From: Nelumbo lutea
Lineage: Eukaryota > Streptophyta > Magnoliopsida > Proteales > Nelumbonaceae
Reading direction: 5' to 3'
Length of the DNA: 64,000 nucleotides
NCBI GenBank assembly: GCA_022828595.1
Contig: JAKGHH010000001.1
Span: 212,859,848-212,923,847 of the forward strand
Part shown: one piece after another, positions 56,219 through 64,000 of the stretch
Position numbering within the stretch: the stretch's first letter is position 1
Layout: every line of letters starts with the position of its first letter
Notes under the pieces: generated by a model
The model's input: the letters and a program-made list of their open reading frames with translations, nothing else
The model's database searches: none
Told to the model about the DNA's origin: nothing
Made by a program: the position numbers and the translations under genes

Positions 56219-57723
56219 TGATGAGAATGAAAATTATCATATCTTTATCCATTAATATTCAGTCTTTTATAATTATTTAGTGCCTAATTGGACTCACTAT
56301 TCTTATATTTCGATGTAGGGCACGAAATGAGGCGTTAGGTGAAAAAAAGGCTAATCGGGTAATATTGCACAGTTTCGGTGCAGTGTGGTAATTTGGACCT
56401 AACTCTCTCATATAGACTCTGATTGAAATGAGTCAAGATGCATTGGAAAGATAAGGAAAATTTTTATAATTTTCATGTTTTGAGTTTTGATAGATTCGGA
56501 CTTTATCAAGGTTAAAATCGGGTCTGAATTCTCTATAAATTCATAGAGAAGCCCAATTCGCAGAGAAGCCCAGCTCGCTGGAGAAGACCAGCCCAATTCA
56601 ACATACAGTAGTAGGGCCCACTCATCATTCCTAATAGAATTTGGCTAAAAGTCTTTAATCAGATCTGATTTTTATTGTAATATTAAAGAAAGAAAAGAGT
56701 TTGAGTCAAACTTAGTTAAGAGTTTCTATTTAGAGATAATGATAAGATTAGATTTGAATTAGGAAATAAGACTTTCTATTTTTGAGAAAGAGAACTCTTA
56801 AGAGGAGTTGAAAACTGCTCCCTCCTAAGGCTATATAAAGGGGGCAGACTAGCACCCAAGGATCATCAAATCTTGGAAACAAGAATTCAGCAACAGGGAG
56901 AAAAGAAGCAGAATACTTCCCCCTCATCTGGAAGCTGCGATATCTACATGAAGTGTATGTAAGCTTTTGATTTCTAGTTGAAAGGTTAGGGAAGCTTTGA
57001 TTCTTAAACATTGTGAGATCTAATTGATTTTTATTTCAGTTCATTGTTTATGGGTATTCATATGTTATCTGCGATTTCCTGTGAGGATTATTTTTATTGA
57101 TTAAGCAAGAATGATCCCTTGCTCATTCAATGAGAATAATCTATGGCCGATTGAACCTCCAATTTCGTATATGATTGGTAGGTTTAATCATGGTGGCAAC
57201 TAATATAAAGTGATTATGGACAAGTTTTTTATTTATGTTAGGAGGATATATGATCTGGTTTAAATGGTCCAAGCTTGTGAGATCGCTGGCCAGAATTGGG
57301 TCTCTCCCCTCTTAATGTTATTAATAGATTAAATCCTAAGAGCTTGTTTAGGATTCTCTATTAATAAGATAAGCAATCAAAGAGTTTGTTTTGGTTGCCG
57401 AGAAATATGAGTAGAGGCTGACTGTTAGAGCATGTTAATGGCTATAACTAATTTATTCATAAACATATGAATTTATCCTTGCATTAGTGATCAATGATAA
57501 GAATCAAGGTTGAACTTGTCCCTTCAACCAGAAGCTATCTCCCATTGATTTAATCCTTGCTTTATTTTATTTTATTTTAATTTCCTTGCTTTTATAACAA
57601 CCCCTCTATTTTCTTTTATCTTGGAAATAAATCCACCCAATCCCTGTGGAGACGACCTTGTTCATCACTATCTACAAAAATATTTAATTTGAGCCGGACA
57701 TTTATCTTTGGTTGGATTCAACA
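56219..57723 (+). repeat. 5-prime LTR of the Gypsy gag-protease element
   Basis: About 1.5 kb. The start is confirmed by the repeated copy at 60811. The end is placed just before the primer-binding site and may be off by a few bases. Confidence 0.7.
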
Positions 57724-57792
57724 CCCACCAAATTTTGGCACTGCTGCCGGGGATTGGTGTCCTAAGTAGATTTATTCCCTTTTGCTTGGTTT

Positions 57793-58782
57793 ATGCCTCA
57801 CTCTTCTCGTGTAGGTGAACTCCAGTACGATCTCGAGATCGAAAACACAGTTCACCATTTAAGAAAGGAAGCCAAGTAACGTCGCAACCAATCGGCATCG
57901 CTCCCATCTTCCGGGGTGAAGTCGGCAACAAACCTCGTCAAGCCATCTCACAACTCTGAAGAAGAAGTCATGGCCAACATCGACGAAAGAACTCTTAGAG
58001 AGCTAGTTCCATCGGATCTAAATCAGCAACCACTCTGCATCAAATATATAGATTTCACGATACCTTTTGAATTGAAATCCGGTCTTATCCACTTACTTTC
58101 TACTTTCCGTGGACTCTCAGGTGAAGATCCCCATAAACACTTAAAAGAATTTCATGTAGTCTGCTTGAGCATGAAACCTCAAGGTGTTACCGAAGAGTAG
58201 ATCAAGTTGCGAGCCTTTCCTTTATCACTAGTTGACAAAGCTAAGGATTGGCTTTACTACTTACCCTCCGGTTCTATCACTACATGGAATGAGATGAAGT
58301 TGTTTCTTGAGAAGTTCTTCCCTGCATCACGAGCTATTAGTATTAGGAAGGAAATCTGTGGGATAAGAAAATTCACTGGAGAGACTCTCTATGAGTATTG
58401 GGAGAGATTCAAGCAACTATGTGCTAGCTGTCCTCAACATCAAATTCTAGATCAACTCCTTATCCAATACTTTTATGAAGGATTATTGCCAATCGATAGG
58501 AGTATGATTGACACTACAAGTGGAGGTGTGTTGGTGAACAAAACTCCTACTCAAGCAAGGGAACTAATTTCAAACATGGCTACCAATGCACAACAGTTCG
58601 AAAATAGACAAGAGTCCATACCGAGGAGAGTCAATGAGGTAAGTACTTCCTCCATCGATCAGCGATTAGATACTCTCACCTCTCTTGTGGAAAAATTGGT
58701 AGTAGGTCATGTACAACAAGTAAAGACTTGTGGCATTTGTTCCACTACAGGTCATCCAACTGACATGTGTCCTACACTTTAA
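57793..58782 (+). pseudogene. Gypsy gag with two nonsense codons
   Basis: Starts MPHSSRVGEL at 57793. One frame runs through with stops at 57877-57879 and 58198-58200. It carries LSTFRGLSGEDPHKHLKEF, LRAFPLSLVDKAKDWLYYLP, WNEMKLFLEKFFPASRA, GETLYEYWERFKQLCASCP and LIQYFYEGL, the full retrotransposon gag core, then a degraded zinc finger (CGICSTTGHPTDMCP, with H and C spaced normally). Only the stops prevent translation, so decay is recent relative to the other relics. Confidence 0.85.
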
Positions 58783-59081
58783 GATGAACCCTACGAACAA
58801 GCCAATGCTGTTGGAGGGTTCCCACAAAGGAGATACTATCCCTATTCGAATACATATAATCCAGGATGGAGGGATCACCTTAATCTTAGCTATGGAGCCA
58901 AGCCCTTCAGTTTTCAACCTAGATAACCAGCTCCACAACATGCACCTCCCAGACCAGGTATGTCTTTGGATGAAATTGTAAAACACTTGCAGCTAATACC
59001 CAGCAATTCCAACAGGAGACAAGGACAAGCATCCAAAACCTAGAGAATCAAGTCAGCCAATTAGCAACTGTTGTAAGTCGA

Positions 59082-60099
59082 TTGGAATCTCAAGGATCGG
59101 GAAAACTACCCTTCCAGACCATGGCTGGCCCTAAGAAAAATGCAAGTGCGATCACCTTGAGAAGTGGAAAGGAGCTGAATAGACCTAGCAAGGAAGTGCC
59201 TAAGAATACAACCGAAGAAGAAATAGAGAAGGAAGCACTACCCCAAACTCAAGATCCAAGCGGTAAGCAACCCCAAGCTGTAGTGACTGCTCCACCTTTC
59301 TAAGCCGATTTGCAAAATTCAAGGAGGAGCAAGACAAGGATATTCTTGAGAAATTCCATAAAGTTGAGGTAAATATCCCCTCCTTGATGCAATCAAGCAA
59401 GTACCCCGCTATGCCAAATTCCTCAAGGAGTTATGCACTACTAAGAAAAAGCTGAAGGGTGATGAGAAAGTCCAAATAGGGGAGAATGTTTCAACAATCC
59501 TCCAGAAGAAATTACCTCCTAAATGCAAGGATCCAGGCATGTTTTCTATCCCTTGTAAGATAGGAAATGTTAAGATTGAGAAAGCAATGTTAGATCTAGA
59601 AGCTTCGATAAATGTCATGCCCCGTTCTATTTACACAACTTTGAACCTTGGGCCATTGAAAGAAACGGGTGTGATCCTACAACTTGCTGATCGATCCACT
59701 ACATATCCAAAGGGGGTTTTGGAGGACGTGTTAGTCCATGTCAATGATCTGGCCTTTCCTGCTGATTTTTATGTGATTGATACATAAGAAGATAATTCTT
59801 CCAATTCAACTCCAATTTTGTTGGGAATGCCATTTCTTAAGACATCCAAGACTAAAATTGATGTACATAAGGGGACACTTAACATGGAATTTGATGGTAA
59901 GATATTCAACTTTAATATCTATGATGCTATGAGATATCCTAGTGATGTACATTCTATTATTTTTATAGATATTATTGACTCTTTAGTGCAGCAAACTTTT
60001 GAGTTGGAAGATGAAGATGCGATCGAAAAGGATTACAAAAAGCGGAAGTATATGATTTATCCTCCCCACCCACCTTCCGCTGCGTCAAAAGCTCACTAG
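59082..60099 (+). pseudogene. Gypsy linker and aspartic protease
   Basis: The linker reads NASAITLRSGKELNRPS, then, across a frame shift near 59300, DILEKFHKVEVNIP and RYAKFLKELCTTKKKLKGDE. The protease reads FSIPCKIGNVKIEKAMLDLE, ASINVMPRSIYTTL, LADRSTTYPKGVLEDVLVHV and ILLGMPFLKTSKTKIDVHKG. The catalytic motif is DLEAS where D-L-G-A-S is expected, so Gly is replaced by Glu next to the catalytic Asp. A stop at 59785-59787 separates the flap side from the ILLGMPF side. The frame ends at 60099 with no polymerase after it. Confidence 0.8.
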
Positions 60100-60810
60100 T
60101 CAAGGAAGTCTCCCTTATCTTTATACTACTAGAATTTTGCTTTGATACATTGAGGACAATGTATGATTTAAGTGTGGGGGGGAAGTATATGATTTGATTC
60201 AGGATTTTAGATAAGTAGTCTTTATTTCAGTTCAAAAAAAAAAAAAAACTCAATACTCTTGAAATCAATTGAAGCAATATTCTGGGAAAATTCTTGTGAA
60301 CCTAATGATGAGGTGCGATTAGGGAATACACAATTTATCTGAAGCCATTTCCTTTTAAGCTAGTCCTAAATTCAGGTTTAAGTAAATATGGTAAACATTT
60401 TTTCCATACAATTGAGGTAACCTAGTAGGATGGAGCATAAAATGCACCTACTAACCAGCCATTCAAAAGTAGGATGAAGCATAAAATGCACCTACTAGCC
60501 AAGTATTCCTAAATGTGAGATGAAGCATAAAATGCACTCACTTTCACCAAGAAGAGAAAAAAGAGAGAGTGAAGATAAAAATGTTTTCCCTAGTTTACTA
60601 CCTGGTTTATAGTAGCAAAAGTTGAACTGGTTGATAGATGAGTCGTGTGTAACTTGGTCATGTTGATTTAACGATTTACAATAGTTAACCAAGAATATTT
60701 GTGGAAAAAGATGAAGGAAGATTGAGTTTAAAGTCTGGAAGAATAGTTTGCTTATTTTGCTTGAATTTTGTCTTGCTCGAGGATGGGCAAGGTCTAAGTG
60801 TGGGGGGATT
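60100..60810 (+). other. 3-prime interior of the Gypsy element, non-coding
   Basis: Three tandem variants of GTAGGATGAAGCATAAAATG, CACCTACTA start near 60427, 60470 and 60517. AGTGTGGGGGG occurs twice, at 60170 and as the working polypurine tract at 60797. No integrase or reverse transcriptase text was found. Confidence 0.65.
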
Positions 60811-60831
60811 TGATGAGAATGAAAATTATTA

Positions 60832-62781
60832 TGAAGGGATAAGAAATCTATCACATGGACGCCCAAAGATTGCGGAATAAGGGGGAAAATTTCAAAAATT
60901 TTTCTCTCCCTTCAATTGGGAATCGAATTCCCCATTTAGAAAATCATATATTCAAGGATCATTCTTGAACCATAAACTGAACCAGATCTGAACCAAAAGG
61001 AGTAGGGAGAGATAATACCTGATACAGAGAAATAGTATCTCCTAATGGAGGTGTTCACGCCCAAGGAAGGATCCAAAATCTGCTCCCATTGAAAATGGCA
61101 CAGTGTAGGGTGGAGCAGAATCAACAGTGTTCTTCCAAAAGAACTTGACCCTTCTCAAGAATCACCTGGACGGCTTGTGAATACAACTCCCACCAATCTT
61201 TTCTCCAAAAGATTAGAATCAAGATCCAATCTTGATTTCTCCAAAGAATTGGAGATCGAACTGCTGAAAGCGGCGGCTGCAGAAAGGAGGCGGCAAGAGA
61301 GTATTTACAGGGTGCAGATTCTCTCTTCTGTGATTTCAGCTCTGAAGACAAGATTATCTGTTGCTTGCTTGTGATGTTTAAAGGTTGCCGCCCCCTCTTC
61401 CTTTTATAGACTTAAAGGGATCAGCTCCTAATCCCATTAGGAGTTGCTAACCCAAATCATATCTAGATTAGAAGTCCCTTTAAGATAAGTGATAACCCAT
61501 ATCTTATCTGCAGATTAGATCAACCATCTCCTAATCTAATTAGGAAGTTTCCAGATTTAAATCTTATTTAGATCTTGGACTCTCTAAGTGGATAGGGTGT
61601 GGGCTCAGTCCTATCAGCTGATCCATCTCAGAATTCGCCCCTTAAATGACTAATCAAATTAGCCCAGTTCGAAATGGGCTAAAGGCCCATTTAAGGTTAT
61701 GTATTCATTTAGCCTTTCAAACTGCTGCCTAATTGGGCTTCCTTGTTTGGCGTGGGACCCAAACATTGATCTACACATCAGCCACATGGGTTCAGCCTAG
61801 CCTTTGTTACAAGACCTGGCTGAATACACTGTTATGGACAGTGCACCCCCTGAAACCCATCAGATGGGCCCTATGGGTCCAACATTTACCCTAAGTGGTC
61901 CTTGGGCCAAGCCACCTTGTAACACCTAGGGACTGTGGGTAGATGCAAGATTAGCCCATCAGGTATTATTCTCTATGGTCTTACACTTAACCTCTCAGCC
62001 CATAATGATCATACATTGCCCGACAAGAGAGGACCTCTCCATCGACTGCAAGGAACAGTGTTGCACTCTCTCTTCTATGGATCCCGAGAATTAAAACCTT
62101 TTGCAAATCATTTCGAAACCATAATTTATATACTTTTATATCTCATATAAAATATATTTTGCAAAACAAATCTCAACGATTGAAATCGGCTGCCGGCAGC
62201 CTTGGTTTCCATCAGTGAGAGTGCATCCCCGATCATTACCTTTGTCTGACAAAGGGGCTGATCCTGTCACTGTGATCACTCACTCAGATGAATTCTCAGA
62301 CTGTCCCAACATACCCAGGTTTTGACCTCTGCTATGGATCTCACTAATTGGTACATCAAAGACAGCCCAATCTGACACCTAGTGCAGTATCATAATCGAG
62401 TCTAGGGGTCGGGTGTAACATTCCAGTTTTGCCCATCAATCTCCAAGGTCCAGGGCAATACTAAAAATCTGGTCCAATTCAAAGATTCAATTAATCCTAC
62501 GCTGTATGTGCCTAGGGTCTCACCTCGGTAGCTGAGACAAGCCACCCCCACCGACTTGGTGGCACCACAGTGTCAGCCTTATCAGGATAGGTCTCCCTAG
62601 ACCGACCCACTAGCTGTGAACATTTAAACTAACACGAGTCTCATTAAGTGTCCAGTTTAAGGGTATTACACAGAAATATACCAAGGGAACATGAATCAGA
62701 TATGCACTTTTATTCATTTACAATAAGCTCATAAAGTACATCATTTTGATTGAAGCTAAGGGCATACAAAACTGTCTAACA
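60832..62781 (-). repeat. 3-prime LTR of the minus-strand Copia element
   Basis: 1,950 bp. On the minus strand it begins TGTTAGACAGTTTTGTATGC, the intact form of the start seen mutated at 31077 and 38193. Confidence 0.9.
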
Positions 62782-62879
62782 ACTCCCACTTGCACTGAGA
62801 TCCAATTAGGTACTAGCCGGAGTCCTAGACTTTCCATGTGTTTCATAAACACTTTCTGTATCAGTGGCTTAGTCAATGG

Positions 62880-64000
62880 GTCTACCACATTCTCCGCTGA
62901 TGCTACATCTTAACATCATCCTCTTGAAGGTCCAGTGTTGTCATACAACAGTGGAACGGGTGATGTGCTGAATTCCATATTTCAAGAATGAACACCTTCA
63001 TTCACAAGGCAGCCTCACTTACGACAATGCGTTCGGCCTGGGTTGTGGACTATTAATTTGCTACTTAGGACCCCTATTTGCTGACACTCAGGAAACAACA
63101 CACGATCCTATCATGAAAATATATCCAGATATAGAGTTTCTATCTTCTAGATCCGACTGGAAATCGGCATCTGTATACCCTTGGATCTGTAGTGAATTAC
63201 CATCGAATACTAGACAAAACTCTTTTGTCATTCGAAGGTACTTAAGTATGTTTTTCACAGCAGTCCAGTGCTCCTGCCCTAGGTTGGCCTGAAATCTGCT
63301 TACTACACTCACTGCTTGAGCAATGTCAGGACGAGTGCACAGCATGGCATACATGATGCTCCCTACGGCAGAGGCATAGGGAACGTCTTTCATGCCATTA
63401 ATCTCCTCAGAAGTCTTGGGAGACATCTTCTTGGAGATAGTGATTTCGTGCCTAAAAGGAACATTTCCTTTCTTGGAGTTTTCCATGCTGTATCTTTTGA
63501 CTATTTTGTCAATGTAGGCAGATTGGGATAATCCTATTATTCGCTTCGATCTATCTCTATAAAGTTGAAGACCTAGTATATAGGAGGCTTCTCCAAGATC
63601 TTTCATGGAGAATTGCAGTGAAAGCCATACTTTCACCGTAGTCAACATTCCTACATCATTCCCAATGAGTAGAATGCCATCTATATACAGAACCAAGAAG
63701 GTAACTTTATCTCCACTGTACTTCCTGTAAACACAGGGTTCATCCGGATTCTGCTAGAAGTCAAACGATTTGACGATAGAGTCAAAATGGATGTTCCAAC
63801 TTCTAGAAGCTTGCTTAAGTCCATAAATGGATCTATTGAGTTTACATACCATGTTTTCCTGACCTACAGCAATGAAGCCTTGCGGCGGCTGCATATAGAT
63901 ATCTTCAGTAAAATCTCCATTCAGGAATTCAGTTTTGACATTCATCTGCCAAATCTCATAATCATGGTATGTTGCTACAGCTAGCAGGATCCTAATGGAT
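62880..64000 (-). pseudogene. Copia reverse transcriptase and RNase H relic
   Basis: The minus strand reads MNVKTEFLNGDFTEDIYMQP, KLNRSIYGLKQASRSWN, then LYIDGILLIGND, where the catalytic YVDD has become YIDG, losing the second Asp. It continues MKDLGEASYILGLQLYRDRS, DVPYASAVGSIMYAMLCTRP and GYTDADFQSDLEDRNSISGY. A stop lies near 63751. The RNase H end (before 63088) is reduced to scraps by deletion. The start of the ORF is beyond 64000. Confidence 0.85.

Larger units (their letters stand above)
56219..60831 (+). mobile_element. Ty3/Gypsy element with gag and protease only (Athila-like)
   Basis: 5-prime LTR from TGATGAGAATGAAAATTATC at 56219 to about 57723. Primer-binding site TGGCACTGCTGCCGGGGA at 57736 is a variant of TGGCGCCGTTGCCGGGGA, used by many plant Gypsy elements. 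Gag lies at 57793-58782, a linker and protease at about 59080-60099, and the polypurine tract AAGTGTGGGGGGATT just before a 3-prime LTR start at 60811 (TGATGAGAATGAAAATTATT). The 3-prime LTR is cut after 21 bp by a Copia element. Reverse transcriptase, RNase H and integrase are absent although both ends are present. Confidence 0.85.
60832..64000 (-). mobile_element. Ty1/Copia element on the minus strand (5-prime part beyond the window)
   Basis: Same family as 31077-41543. The 3-prime LTR is at 60832-62781 and the polypurine tract (minus strand, AAGTGGGAGT) at 62782-62791. Pol relics continue to the window edge. It is inserted 21 bp into the 3-prime LTR of the Gypsy element. The second junction, needed to see the target duplication, is outside the window. 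Confidence 0.9.

Overview
The window is nuclear DNA of a flowering plant, probably a dicot. The evidence is two intron-containing UDP-glycosyltransferase genes of the UGT74 type, long AT-rich spacers, and dense nested plant retrotransposons (Ty1/Copia, Ty3/Gypsy), MITEs and a MULE. Only two genes look intact: UGT copy A (19872-21400) and UGT copy B (49714-51244), both on +. A third, truncated UGT pseudogene lies at 8912-9440 on +. Together they are remnants of a tandem array that mobile DNA has pulled apart.

Layout. 1-5570: AT-rich intergenic DNA with a GC-rich repeat end, a MULE-like foldback, degenerate AT repeats and a GGGTTGGGTT-type repeat. 5575-8848: a non-coding LTR element on the minus strand, abutting the TATA box of the UGT pseudogene. 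9447-11955: a truncated Copia relic (minus) that carries an SKP1 gene fragment in its leader. 12400-14330: three copies of a Tourist-like MITE, one splitting a Gypsy RNase H relic, plus a solo LTR. 17430-19260: a MULE with a perfect 9-bp target duplication that carries fragments of a lectin receptor kinase and an O-methyltransferase (a Pack-MULE). 19.8-21.4 kb: UGT copy A.

22.7-25.3 kb: a second member of the non-coding LTR family. 25.3-30.3 kb: a Tat-like Gypsy relic with gag on minus, an antisense accessory ORF on + and no pol. 31.1-41.5 kb: a near full-length but inactivated Copia element followed by a partial extra LTR. 41.5-42.4 kb: an LTR fragment and a decayed coding stretch that I do not recognise. 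42.7-49.4 kb: AT-rich DNA with MITEs. 49.5-51.3 kb: UGT copy B. 52.55-56.1 kb: the best preserved member of the non-coding LTR family, with a perfect 5-bp target duplication. 56.2-60.8 kb: a Gypsy element with gag and protease only, whose 3' LTR is broken by a minus-strand Copia element that runs off the window.

The UGT genes encode soluble cytosolic enzymes that transfer sugar, most likely glucose from UDP-glucose, to small acceptors. The acceptor cannot be read from sequence. Everything else coding in the window is transposon-derived or a captured, broken host gene fragment. Element boundaries were set by eye from repeated ends, primer-binding sites, polypurine tracts and target duplications. 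No alignment or database search was run.
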